From: Candidatus Omnitrophota bacterium
GTDB taxonomy: Bacteria; Omnitrophota; Omnitrophia; Omnitrophales; Aquincolibacteriaceae
Assembly (NCBI GenBank): GCA_023247135.1
Contig: JAHFHB010000065.1
Span: 1-8,688 of the forward strand
Reading direction: 5' to 3'
Length of the DNA stretch: 8,688 bases
Position 1 is the first letter of the stretch. Each line of letters begins with the position of its first letter. The notes beneath the pieces were generated by a model that worked only from the letters and a program-made list of their open reading frames with translations, had not been told where the DNA came from and did not search any database. The translations under genes and the position numbers were made by a program. Below, piece by piece: positions 1-7,069 of this stretch.

Positions 1-1515
1 CTGGTGTTTGTGGCGGACATGGAGTGCTGGAAACAGGATCGCGTTGAAGGGCGCAGTTTTTTGACCTGGCTGGAAACCCTGGTGGCGGCGGGCACTCAAA
101 AAACCGTGGAGTGGCTGGTGCATGTCGATTTTGAGACCCTCGTGGCTTGCTTTCAGTCGGCCGTGGGATCAGCCAAACCGGATTGGGAAGAAGCCAGCGA
201 CGAACTCCTGGGAGACCTGCCGTATTTTACTCTGGATGACCAGTATCACTTTACCGTCTCGGAACAGAATATTGCCACGGTGCGGCGTGTGATCGAGATT
301 CTTTATGAAAATCACCGCGGCCGCTATCACGCGCTGGCCGAAAGCCTGCTTTCGGAAAATCGCGACTTGATCGAGGAAGAGGCCTACCGGCTGCGTGAAG
401 ACCGGCTGGCCGAACGCGGCTTTCCGGATATTGAAACCGCGCGGCGTGTTTACCGGCGCATCACGCCGGCGGAGCTGGAAGCGCACCCCAAAAAAAATGC
501 CGGGAAGCCGTTTGTTTCCGATCAATCGGGACAGCCCGGCACCTTGATGCGCTGGCAGCAGGAAAATCTTTTTCTCGACGAGGTCCTGATCCGCTTGCGG
601 CCTGAGACTCCGGGGCTTTTGGAAGGAATTCAGGAAGAACTGGCTTGGCTTTCCAATAAGGTGATTGCAGCCGGCGGCCTGGATTTTTCATCGGAGGCGT
701 CTATCCGCCACGGGGTGGAGCGCGCGCGGCAATTTGTCAGCATGGCCCTGGAGTATTTAAGTGGCGGCCGGCACGATGAAGCCCGGCGTTTTTTGACGGA
801 ATACTGGCTGGAGCCCGTTTTCCGGCGGGCCGCCACGCTGATTTTTGAAGTGCGCGACCGCGCCAATCAGCTGCCGCGCATTTACTGGGATCAGGATCGC
901 GACCTCATGCTGGACGCGCTTGAGGGCAGTTATGCGAATGTACTCCGCGGGTTTTTTGAGCAGATCCCGCTTTGTTTTGATCCCGCGTATTCGGAGCACG
1001 CTTTTCATCTGCGCGATTTCAAGACGCTGGATGAATTGCAGCGCGCCTCGCGGGCCGTGGAGCAGCTTGAAAAAATCCACGCCTGGCTGCTTGCAGAAAA
1101 ACCCGGAGGATTGAAGCCGGCCCTGCTGGAAGTTCGCGCGATTGCCAATGACGGCGGGTTCTTCTCACTGCTGGCCACGGCGTTTGCGCGCCGGGTTCTG
1201 GGCTTGAAGCATCTTCTGGAACCGCTCACCGGGGCGCAGGCCATAAAATTTTACCGCGAAATTCTCTCAGGCCACGGAGGCCGCTTGCACATCGCCGCAA
1301 ACATCCGTAAAGATTTCGTCAGCCAAACGTTTTCGGAGAAAGAGGCGGCCCTGCTTCTGCCGCTTTGGGGCCTTGTCTTCGACGATATCGAGGCCGCTTT
1401 TGACGGGGCGCTTGAGAAAGATGCCGCTTTTCGCCTTGCCACCACTCTGTGGGTTCAACAGTCCGTCCGTTCCCGCCCCGCGCGCTTCCGGACGCCTGCC
1501 AAAAAACGCAAATAA
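1..1515 (+). CDS. DUF6178 family protein, 5' partial
   Basis: The reading frame is open from base 1 (CTG GTG TTT GTG ...), so the true start lies upstream; by family length I estimate about 100 N-terminal residues are missing. About 504 codons are visible, ending in TAA. The protein is soluble, helix-rich and has no signal peptide or membrane segment in the visible part. Recognisable family blocks, in order, are: an early stretch with DMECWKQDR and WLETLVAAG; LPYFTLDDQYHF near visible residues 73-84; an acidic/arginine stretch EEEAYRLREDRLAERGFPDI around residues 122-141; and a long C-terminal helical region. The tail is strongly basic (RTPAKKRK). The assignment rests on my recognition of these blocks. 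DUF6178 has no established biochemical function to my knowledge; members occur in deltaproteobacteria and related lineages. It is convergent with the Mg2+ ATPase gene, and no partner gene is visible in the window. Confidence 0.85.
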   Translation: MVFVADMECWKQDRVEGRSFLTWLETLVAAGTQKTVEWLVHVDFETLVACFQSAVGSAKPDWEEASDELLGDLPYFTLDDQYHFTVSEQNIATVRRVIEILYENHRGRYHALAESLLSENRDLIEEEAYRLREDRLAERGFPDIETARRVYRRITPAELEAHPKKNAGKPFVSDQSGQPGTLMRWQQENLFLDEVLIRLRPETPGLLEGIQEELAWLSNKVIAAGGLDFSSEASIRHGVERARQFVSMALEYLSGGRHDEARRFLTEYWLEPVFRRAATLIFEVRDRANQLPRIYWDQDRDLMLDALEGSYANVLRGFFEQIPLCFDPAYSEHAFHLRDFKTLDELQRASRAVEQLEKIHAWLLAEKPGGLKPALLEVRAIANDGGFFSLLATAFARRVLGLKHLLEPLTGAQAIKFYREILSGHGGRLHIAANIRKDFVSQTFSEKEAALLLPLWGLVFDDIEAAFDGALEKDAAFRLATTLWVQQSVRSRPARFRTPAKKRK

Positions 1516-1593
1516 GCGTGTAGAAGGTGCCAGGTACTCGTACGACGTGGAGTCACGCTCAGAGAGCGTAGGGTACAGGCATGCCTGTACCCT
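1515..1593. repeat. REP-like cluster of nested inverted repeats
   Basis: Three dyads are packed directly after the DUF6178 stop codon. AGCGTG (1515-1520) is complementary to CACGCT (1554-1559). ACGCTC (1555-1560), loop AGA, then GAGCGT (1564-1569) forms a perfect 6-bp hairpin. Bases 1570-1593 form a perfect 24-bp palindrome (half site AGGGTACAGGCA). The first two dyads use overlapping bases and cannot form together. The start of the element (AAGGTGCCAGGTAC, 1524-1537) resembles short palindromic intergenic repeats spread by REP-associated transposases; that link is inferred. There is no T-run, so it is not a classic intrinsic terminator, but it may protect 3' ends of both converging transcripts. 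Confidence 0.7.
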
Positions 1594-1598
1594 GCAGA

Positions 1599-1616
1599 AA
1601 CATTCTTGAACATTCT
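1599..1616. repeat. 8-bp tandem direct repeat, AACATTCT x2
   Basis: AACATTCT occurs at 1599-1606 and again at 1609-1616, separated by TG, giving a 10-bp period close to one helical turn. It lies between the palindromic cluster and the end of the ATPase gene. It could be chance, a protein-binding pair, or the edge of the repeat element. Confidence 0.4.
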
Positions 1617-1620
1617 GTGC

Positions 1621-4194
1621 TCAAAAGCCGTACTTGAGGACGAACCAGCTTTTTAATTTTTGGGTGGCGATCAGGTAGAAGAAAACGATCAGAAAAAGCG
1701 CGGGGAAGTAAAATGGATTCAGCGCCACGAAACCGAGTGCATGGCCCACCGGAAGCAGGCTGATCGCAAAGCCGGCCGCCACGATGAAAAGCGAGGTGAC
1801 GATCAGGAGGAAACTGGCGCGGCTTTCTTTGAACGGGATTTTCGCGGTACGGATTACATGAATGACCAGCGTTTGAGTGCAAAGGGATTCCCAAAACCAG
1901 CCCGTATGAAACTGCTGTTCGTTCGCTTTAAAAATAAACAGCAGTGCGCCGAATGTAAGGAAATCAAACAGAGAACTCAACGGGCCGAGAATCGCCATGA
2001 AGCGTTGGATGGCGCCGACGTCCCAGCGCTTCGGGGTGCGCAGGTATTCTTCATCCACCGAATCCGTCGGAATGGCGATCTGCGAAAAATCATAAAGCAG
2101 ATTATTGAGCAGGATTTGAATGGGTGCCATCGGCAGGAACGGCAGAAAAATGCTGGCGGTGGTCATGGTGATCATATTGCCGAAATTCGAGCTGGCGCCC
2201 ATGCGGATGTATTTTAAAATATTCCCGAAAGTTCTGCGGCCTTCCAGGACGCCGTCTTTCAGCACAAGCAGGCTTTTTTCGAGCAGAATCATATCCGCGG
2301 ATTCCTTGGCGATATCCACCGCGTTGTTGACGGAAATGCCCACATCGGCCGCTTTCAGGGAGGGCGCATCATTGATGCCGTCGCCGAGGTAGCCGACGAC
2401 GTGGCCGTTGTCGCGCAGGGCGCGGATGACACGCTCTTTCTGGAGCGGCGAAAGCCGCGCAAAGACGGTGGTGTGTTCCGCGGTTTCCCTTAACTGTTCT
2501 TCGCTCAGCCCGTCGAGCTTGTCCCCGGTGATCAACTGCTTAATGTCCAGCCCGACGTGCGCGCAGATTTTGCGGGTCACGAGTTCATTGTCGCCGGTCA
2601 GTACTTTAAAGGCCACGCCCAGTTCATGCATGCTCTGAATGGTCGCGCGCGCGCTGGGCTTGGGCGGATCCAGAAAGGCCAGATAGCCTTTGAGCGTAAG
2701 TTTGCTTTCGTCTTCCCTGGAGTACGCGCTTTTTTTCTGCCCAATCGTTTTGTAGGCGATCGCCAGCACGCGGAAACCGTCTGAGCTGAGGTTGTCGTAT
2801 TCTTCTTTCAAGTCCGTCAGAATTAAATTCTCCATTTCGAAAATTTCACCATCGAGTTCATAGTGGCTGCAGCGCTTGAAAATTTCTTCGGGGGCGCCTT
2901 TGGAAATCAAGGTGTGCTGCCCGTCATGCTCGACGATGACCGACATGATTCTCCGGGAGAAATCAAAGGGGATCTCGTCATTTTTTTTGTACTGCGCGTC
3001 CAGCGCGACATCGTTTTTAAGGATGGCACGGTCCAAAAGGTTTTTGAGGCCTGTTTGGTGGAAACTGTTCAGGTAGGCGTACTTTAAAACTTCTGCATTT
3101 TCGTTGCGTACCACGTCGCAGTGTTTTTCGAGCACGACCTCGTCGAGGGTCAACGTGCCGGTTTTGTCGGTGCAGATGATGTCCATCGCGCCGAGATTTT
3201 GAATGGAGTTCAGCCGCTTGACGATGACTTTCTTTTTAGACATGGCGATGGCGCCCTTGGACAGATTGATCGTGATGATCATGGGCAGCATTTCCGGCGT
3301 CAGGCCGACGGCGACCGCGAGCGAAAAAAGCAGGGCTTGAATCGGGTCACCCTTTTTGAGCATGTTGATCAGGAAAATAAGTGCGATCAGGCCCAGCATT
3401 AGCCGGATCATGAGCCAGACAAAACGGTGGATGCCTTTTTCGAAACTGGTCTGCTGGCGGATGGCGGCCAGCCGTTTAGAGACTTCCCCGAATTGGGTTT
3501 CGGTGCCGGTCTTGATGACAAGCCCAATCGCGGTGCCGCTGACCACGCTGGAACCCATGAACGCGATATTGCTCTGCTGAATGGCGCTGGTGCCGGCGGC
3601 TTGCGGCGCGGCGGATGTTTTTTCCACCGGAAAGGATTCGCCGGTCAGAGAAGCTTGATTCACGAAAAGATCTTTGCAGCTGAGAATGCGCAGATCCGCG
3701 GGGATCATGTCGCCGGCGTAGAGATCGACGATATCGCCGGGAACGAGCTCGCCCATTTTAATTTCAACGGGTTTGCCGTCGCGGAAGACGGTCGCCGTTG
3801 CCCGCACAAGCTCGGTCAGCTTTTTAGCCTCTTTTTCCGAACGATATTCCTGGATGAAGGAAAGCGAAACGCTGAGCAGGATCATGACCAGGACGAGCAC
3901 GGCTTCGATTTTTTCGCCGAAAAGCAGTGAGAAGAAACCGATCAGGATCAGCACGACGACGAGGGGATCCAGGAGTTTCAAAAGAATCTGTTTTAAAAGG
4001 TTCCGTTTTTCCTTTTTGGCGGGCTCATTGGGGCCGTATTGAATGACACGCTTCTCCGCTTCGTGCTGGGTCAGGCCCCGGAGCGAAGTTTCAAACATTT
4101 GCAAGAGGTCATCGGCCGGCAGCGTTGCGAGCACTTCGACGCGGCGCAGCGGGTCTTTGACGGCACGTTCCATTCCGTTTTTTTTCACAGGCAT
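1621..4194 (-). CDS. mgtA: Magnesium-transporting P-type ATPase, MgtA/MgtB type
   Basis: An inner-membrane P3B ATPase that imports Mg2+ using ATP. The longest frame begins at a GTG at 4251 (876 aa); I prefer the ATG at 4194 (MPVKKNG, 857 aa) because a -10 box sits 7 nt before it. Positions below use the 876-aa numbering. Seen: actuator motif TGES at 203-206; helix-4 motif LTPEMLP at 317-323; phosphorylation site DKTGT at 362-366 with D362 as the acceptor; nucleotide-binding KGAPE at 451-455; TGDN at 552-555; GDGINDAP at 623-630. The segment ASSNFGN (686-692) followed by NNLLYDFSQIAIPTDSVDEE (716-735) is the hallmark that separates MgtA/MgtB from Ca2+ and K+ pumps. About ten membrane segments are visible, roughly 90-132, 276-325 and 692-862. 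Length is close to the E. coli protein (898 aa) and all catalytic residues are intact. It is convergent with the DUF6178 gene and divergent from the DUF167 gene. Confidence 0.96.
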   Translation of the reverse strand: MPVKKNGMERAVKDPLRRVEVLATLPADDLLQMFETSLRGLTQHEAEKRVIQYGPNEPAKKEKRNLLKQILLKLLDPLVVVLILIGFFSLLFGEKIEAVLVLVMILLSVSLSFIQEYRSEKEAKKLTELVRATATVFRDGKPVEIKMGELVPGDIVDLYAGDMIPADLRILSCKDLFVNQASLTGESFPVEKTSAAPQAAGTSAIQQSNIAFMGSSVVSGTAIGLVIKTGTETQFGEVSKRLAAIRQQTSFEKGIHRFVWLMIRLMLGLIALIFLINMLKKGDPIQALLFSLAVAVGLTPEMLPMIITINLSKGAIAMSKKKVIVKRLNSIQNLGAMDIICTDKTGTLTLDEVVLEKHCDVVRNENAEVLKYAYLNSFHQTGLKNLLDRAILKNDVALDAQYKKNDEIPFDFSRRIMSVIVEHDGQHTLISKGAPEEIFKRCSHYELDGEIFEMENLILTDLKEEYDNLSSDGFRVLAIAYKTIGQKKSAYSREDESKLTLKGYLAFLDPPKPSARATIQSMHELGVAFKVLTGDNELVTRKICAHVGLDIKQLITGDKLDGLSEEQLRETAEHTTVFARLSPLQKERVIRALRDNGHVVGYLGDGINDAPSLKAADVGISVNNAVDIAKESADMILLEKSLLVLKDGVLEGRRTFGNILKYIRMGASSNFGNMITMTTASIFLPFLPMAPIQILLNNLLYDFSQIAIPTDSVDEEYLRTPKRWDVGAIQRFMAILGPLSSLFDFLTFGALLFIFKANEQQFHTGWFWESLCTQTLVIHVIRTAKIPFKESRASFLLIVTSLFIVAAGFAISLLPVGHALGFVALNPFYFPALFLIVFFYLIATQKLKSWFVLKYGF

Positions 4195-4201
4195 GGCGGT
4201 T

Positions 4202-4229
4202 ATTGTAGCCAAAATCCAGGCATTGGAAA
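4202..4229 (-). promoter_or_regulatory. Predicted mgtA promoter, apparently leaderless
   Basis: Read on the minus strand: -35 TTTCCA (4224-4229), 16-bp spacer, -10 TACAAT (4202-4207, 5 of 6 consensus). The -10 box ends exactly 7 nt before the ATG at 4194, so transcription should begin at or next to the start codon. No Shine-Dalgarno sequence is present, which fits a leaderless mRNA. If right, this gene lacks the long Mg2+-sensing leader known for enterobacterial mgtA. Confidence 0.55.
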
Positions 4230-4246
4230 GCAAAAGGTTCGCCATT

Positions 4247-4273
4247 TTCACAAAAGGCGCTTCGTGCTATGCT
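4247..4273 (+). promoter_or_regulatory. Predicted DUF167 promoter, extended -10, apparently leaderless
   Basis: -35 TTCACA (4247-4252, 5 of 6 consensus), 15-bp spacer, extended -10 TGC-TATGCT (4265-4273). The -10 box ends 7 nt before the ATG at 4281, the same spacing as on the opposite strand for mgtA. The two -35 boxes lie back to back about 17 nt apart, so the two promoters may compete for polymerase or share an operator. It overlaps the alternative in-frame ATG at 4269, which argues against that upstream start. Confidence 0.5.
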
Positions 4274-4280
4274 GGGAATC

Positions 4281-4505
4281 ATGAAAATCACCCTGCTTTG
4301 CAAACCCGGAGCCAAGACGGAGAAAATCGAGAAACTCGAAGAATCGGTCTACCGTGTTTGGGTGAAGGCGCAGCCGACAGAAGGGGCGGCCAACCGGGCG
4401 GTGATTGAACGGGTGGCGGCTTATTTTAAAGTGGCGGCGAGCCAGGTAGAAATTTTAGCGGGGCAGAAATCCAAACGTAAAGTTGCCGCGATAAAATTAC
4501 AATAA
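4281..4505 (+). CDS. DUF167 (YggU/UPF0235) family protein
   Basis: A 74-aa cytoplasmic protein. Family signature seen: an N-terminal beta strand followed by KPGAKTEKI, then VWVKAQPTEGAANRAVIE, then a helix with AAYFKVAASQVEIL and the glycine/lysine turn AGQKSKRKVAAI at the C-terminus. This matches the compact alpha/beta DUF167 fold over its full length (members are usually 75-100 aa). Biochemical function of the family is not established. I chose the ATG at 4281 over the in-frame ATG at 4269 because the upstream codon lies inside the predicted -10 box and the family normally begins right at the first strand. It has its own promoter and terminator, so it is probably transcribed alone. No frameshift or missing region is visible. 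Confidence 0.93.
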   Translation: MKITLLCKPGAKTEKIEKLEESVYRVWVKAQPTEGAANRAVIERVAAYFKVAASQVEILAGQKSKRKVAAIKLQ

Positions 4506-4539
4506 AAAAGGGACAGGTTCAGAAGAACCTGTCCCTTTT
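4506..4539. terminator. Bidirectional intrinsic terminator, perfect 15-bp stem
   Basis: Left arm 4506-4520 (AAAAGGGACAGGTTC), loop AGAA (4521-4524), right arm 4525-4539 (GAACCTGTCCCTTTT): 15 of 15 pairs match. It begins immediately after the DUF167 stop codon and lies about 21 nt past the stop of the converging TIGR04073-like gene. Read on the minus strand the stem is followed by an uninterrupted T-run, giving a strong terminator in that direction; on the plus strand the run is TTTTC, somewhat weaker. The sequence is also of a type often repeated in bacterial intergenic regions, so it may derive from a mobile palindromic repeat. Confidence 0.88.
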
Positions 4540-4560
4540 CAATACAACCGTTAGACTTGC

Positions 4561-4908
4561 TTAAAACTGAATGCCGTTGTCAGGCAGCGGCACATCAATG
4601 GGGATCGGGAACGTCGCGACATGAAGCGCGCCGCCAACCGTGTAAACCGCGGCGTCCACCAGGCCCATCCCAAGGCCCTTGATGCAGCACATGCCCGGGC
4701 AGTTTTTGTGGCCGTTTTTGGCGCACGGCAGTTTACCCGGCAGAAGCGCCGTCCAGCCGCCCAGTAAATTCTTCACGCCGAAATCAAGTTTGCCCGCCAC
4801 TTTTTTCGTGTAAGTGGTTTCCGTGGTCCACGGACTGGCGGCAAAGGCCGTGCCGGCCGCGAACACGGCGAGCACAACAAACGCCGCAATTTTCAATGTC
4901 TTTTTCAT
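4561..4908 (-). CDS. TIGR04073-like exosortase-associated small exported protein, Cys-rich variant
   Basis: A 115-aa protein starting at the ATG at 4908, chosen because GGGAGG lies 4 nt upstream and because MKKTLKIAAF begins a textbook signal peptide. An in-frame ATG at 4935 would add nine unlikely residues. Seen: signal peptide of about 23 residues (charged KK-K, hydrophobic 8-19, cleavage near AFA|AS); mature part with KLDFGVKNLLGGW (40-52), a glycine-rich amphipathic stretch GLGMGLVDAAVYTVGGALHV (78-97), and the ending ATFPIPIDVPLPDNG. This pattern fits the TIGR04073 family, found mainly in genomes with exosortase/PEP-CTERM systems; its function is unknown. Odd feature: a C62-X7-C70-X3-C74-C75 cluster inserted between the two conserved blocks, which I do not recall as usual for the family. 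It lies 79 nt downstream of the thioredoxin/NHL gene on the same strand and may share its transcript. Confidence 0.75.
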   Translation of the reverse strand: MKKTLKIAAFVVLAVFAAGTAFAASPWTTETTYTKKVAGKLDFGVKNLLGGWTALLPGKLPCAKNGHKNCPGMCCIKGLGMGLVDAAVYTVGGALHVATFPIPIDVPLPDNGIQF

Positions 4909-4949
4909 GGGGCCTCCCTTTGAATGTTGGAACAACTCAACCTGTGTAA

Positions 4950-4978
4950 ATTATCGGCAGGGGAATGTAAACTTTGAA
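4950..4978 (-). promoter_or_regulatory. Predicted promoter for the TIGR04073-like gene
   Basis: Read on the minus strand: -35 TTCAAA (4973-4978), 17-bp spacer, -10 GATAAT (4950-4955, 5 of 6). The start codon lies about 41 nt past the -10 box with a Shine-Dalgarno sequence in between. A short dyad AACCG-TG-CGGTT (4977-4988) overlaps the -35 edge and the stop codon of the upstream gene; it could be a weak terminator or an operator. A separate promoter would allow this gene to be expressed apart from its neighbour. Confidence 0.45.
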
Positions 4979-4987
4979 CCGTGCGGT

Positions 4988-7069
4988 TTAAAAGAGTTTG
5001 AATTTTTCTTTGGTTTGCGGGCGGACGGCCGTTAGCGTTAAGGGCACTCTTGCGGGACCTCCGGCCTTTACTTCCAGCGGTATTTCCAGGCGGATAGAAT
5101 CAAAATAGCAGCGCGCTGTTTTTTTCGTGCAATGATAGATCACGGTTTCGATCTGCAGGCGGGTTTTGCCCGGTGTGGTCGTGAGCGGAACGGTCAGGGG
5201 AGACGCATCTTTTGAAAAATCCCGCACGGAGGTTTCTTCTTCAAAGCGGGCGATGGCAGGATTTTCCGCATGAAATTTCAGGGTTGTTTCCGCACCGGCC
5301 GTAAATTTATCTTCCTCGGGAATCTGCACGCTGATTTTGAGCGCAATGTTCCCGGGCGCGGCGGCGGCGGGAGGTGCTTCCACGGTGCGGCCTCTGAATT
5401 TTTTTGCCGCGGGCGGCTCTGCCAAAAGTTTCTCAGGCGCCTCGAGCGCGAGCGTGCTGACGGTTTTGGTTTTCAGATCAAGAACGCGGACTTGATGATT
5501 GTTGGTGTCGGCGACATAAAGTTTCTCGCCCAAAAAAGCCAGACCGCCCGGCTCATTAAAACCCGCCGTTGAAAAAGTTCCGTCCTGAGTGCCGCGCTTT
5601 CCGGTACCGGCCAAAGTTGTTGTAACTTTATTCACAGGATCAATGACTTTAATTTTTGAATTATAGGTGTCGGCTGTGTAAAGCTTGCCGTCATGCCAGG
5701 CCACGCCGAGTGAGTGCTGAAGGCGCGCTTTTTCCCACGAGCCGTCTTTGTCGCCGTAATCAAAAAGATCGTGGCCGGCGAGTGTTTCCACGCGGCCCGA
5801 GGGTGTCGGGTCCGCGGAGCGCACGGAGCTGGTCTCGCTGTCGGCAAAAAAAATCAATGTGCCGTTGGTGGCCAGGCCGCTGGGCTGTGCGAGCGCCGCG
5901 TCCGCACGCAGGCCATCGATGCGGGCCTCGCGGCCCGAGCCCGCGAAAGGTTTTGCTTCCCAGGTTACAGGATCCGCCTGCCAGAGCTGATGCGACCCGG
6001 CCATGGCGATGTAAAGCGAGCCGTTTAAAAGCAGGACATCCCAGGGGGAACTCAGATCGACATCGCGTCCTTTGCCCGGGCGGTTGTACGCCTGTGCCTG
6101 CCGGCCTGTGCCAAGAACGGTTTCGACGGTTTTTTTAGCCAGATCTGCGCGGCGGATGAGGTGGTTTTCCGTGTCGGCAATATAAAGGAAGCCGTTGTCG
6201 TAAAAAGTGCCTTGCGGACGGTTGAATCCGGCCGTTTCAAATGAACCGTCTGAGACGCCTTGCTGAGCGCTGCCGATAACCTGCGAAACATGGCCTGCGG
6301 CATCGGCGATCAGGATGCGGTGATGATTAGAATCGGTGATGAAAAGCCGACTTGTTTTTTCATCGGCCGAAATTTTTCCGGGAAACGACAGGAAATGCGC
6401 AGGGGCTTTTTGTTTTTCAAGCGCAAGTTTGAGCGGGCCGTGCCGGAGTTCTTTGCGGGACTCGAAATACGGAATGGCTTTCTGCAGAATGGGATCAAAG
6501 ACCGTAAAGGCACCTTCGCCGGCGTGCCCGCCGATCACGTGCCCGTTTGGGCTGATCAAGACCAGCGTGGGCCAGGAATTGACGCCGTAACTTTGCCAGA
6601 TCTCGAAGTTGTGATCGTTCACGACTGGGTGTTCAATCTCGTAGCGCAGAATGGCCTGGCGGATCGCTTCCGTATCTTTTTCGTTCGTGAATTTGGCGGA
6701 GTGCACGCCGATGACGACCAAATCACCGGCGTATTTGGCTTCGAGTTTTTTGAGATCGGGAATGACATGCATGCAGTTGATGCAGCAGAACGTCCAGAAA
6801 TCCAGCAGGACCATTTTGCCTTTGAGCGCTTCCAGTGAAATGGGTTTATCCGTATTGAGCCACTCCAGATGGGCCGGAAAATCCGGAGCGCGGGCAGTGC
6901 TCTCGAATTCACGCGCGGCCATTGCCGAGCTACCGAAAAAAGTGATGCTCACTACAACGGCCATGAGGCTGACAAAAGTTTTAAAAGTTGATTTCGGTTT
7001 GGGTATGTTCCCTCTCCCCTCAGGGGGGAGGAGAAGGATGAGGGGAATTTTAAAACCGCAATAGCGCAT
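4988..7069 (-). CDS. Exported thioredoxin-like / NHL-repeat protein (NHLRC2-like)
   Basis: Up to 693 aa. Domains: signal peptide with positive KPKSTFK then a hydrophobic core, cleavage near SAMA|AR (about residue 51); thioredoxin-like domain about 60-205 with FWTFCCINCMH, where C96 and C99 form the CxxC pair, and the cis-proline region WPTLVLISPNG; six-bladed NHL propeller about 225-540, blades marked by LFITDSNHHR, LYIADTENH, LYIAMAGSHQ, IFFADSETSS, LYTADTYNSK and LYVADTNNHQ; C-terminal beta domain about 572-693 with C647 and C654. This is the full architecture of NHLRC2, including the CCINC site. It is likely a periplasmic or envelope thiol oxidoreductase; the substrate is unknown. The start is uncertain: the ATG at 7069 has no Shine-Dalgarno sequence and residues 7-21 are encoded by a REP-like repeat; the next ATG, at 6964, would cut the charged part of the signal peptide. 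Confidence 0.9.
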   Translation of the reverse strand: MRYCGFKIPLILLLPPEGRGNIPKPKSTFKTFVSLMAVVVSITFFGSSAMAAREFESTARAPDFPAHLEWLNTDKPISLEALKGKMVLLDFWTFCCINCMHVIPDLKKLEAKYAGDLVVIGVHSAKFTNEKDTEAIRQAILRYEIEHPVVNDHNFEIWQSYGVNSWPTLVLISPNGHVIGGHAGEGAFTVFDPILQKAIPYFESRKELRHGPLKLALEKQKAPAHFLSFPGKISADEKTSRLFITDSNHHRILIADAAGHVSQVIGSAQQGVSDGSFETAGFNRPQGTFYDNGFLYIADTENHLIRRADLAKKTVETVLGTGRQAQAYNRPGKGRDVDLSSPWDVLLLNGSLYIAMAGSHQLWQADPVTWEAKPFAGSGREARIDGLRADAALAQPSGLATNGTLIFFADSETSSVRSADPTPSGRVETLAGHDLFDYGDKDGSWEKARLQHSLGVAWHDGKLYTADTYNSKIKVIDPVNKVTTTLAGTGKRGTQDGTFSTAGFNEPGGLAFLGEKLYVADTNNHQVRVLDLKTKTVSTLALEAPEKLLAEPPAAKKFRGRTVEAPPAAAAPGNIALKISVQIPEEDKFTAGAETTLKFHAENPAIARFEEETSVRDFSKDASPLTVPLTTTPGKTRLQIETVIYHCTKKTARCYFDSIRLEIPLEVKAGGPARVPLTLTAVRPQTKEKFKLF
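7009..7047. repeat. REP-like GC-rich repeat within the 5' part of the thioredoxin/NHL reading frame
   Basis: A purine/pyrimidine-biased dyad (CCCTCTCCCCTC ... GGGGGGAGGAG) of the kind found as dispersed intergenic repeats in many bacteria. On the coding (minus) strand it encodes the unusual stretch IPLILLLPPEGRG. Such repeats normally lie between genes, so this suggests that the real start codon is downstream or that a repeat landed in the leader and extended the frame. Confidence 0.55.

Noticed and set aside
1660..2217. 185-codon plus-strand frame opposite mgtA
   Set aside because: Antisense shadow of a fully conserved P-type ATPase gene; the composition is charged and low in hydrophobic residues, with no family resemblance.
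4195..4251. 19-residue N-terminal extension of MgtA from the GTG at 4251
   Set aside because: The predicted -10 box lies inside it and it has no ribosome binding site; the ATG at 4194 fits better. Not fully excluded.
6260..6838. 192-codon plus-strand frame opposite the thioredoxin/NHL gene
   Set aside because: Antisense shadow; the opposite strand encodes clear thioredoxin and NHL motifs across the whole stretch.
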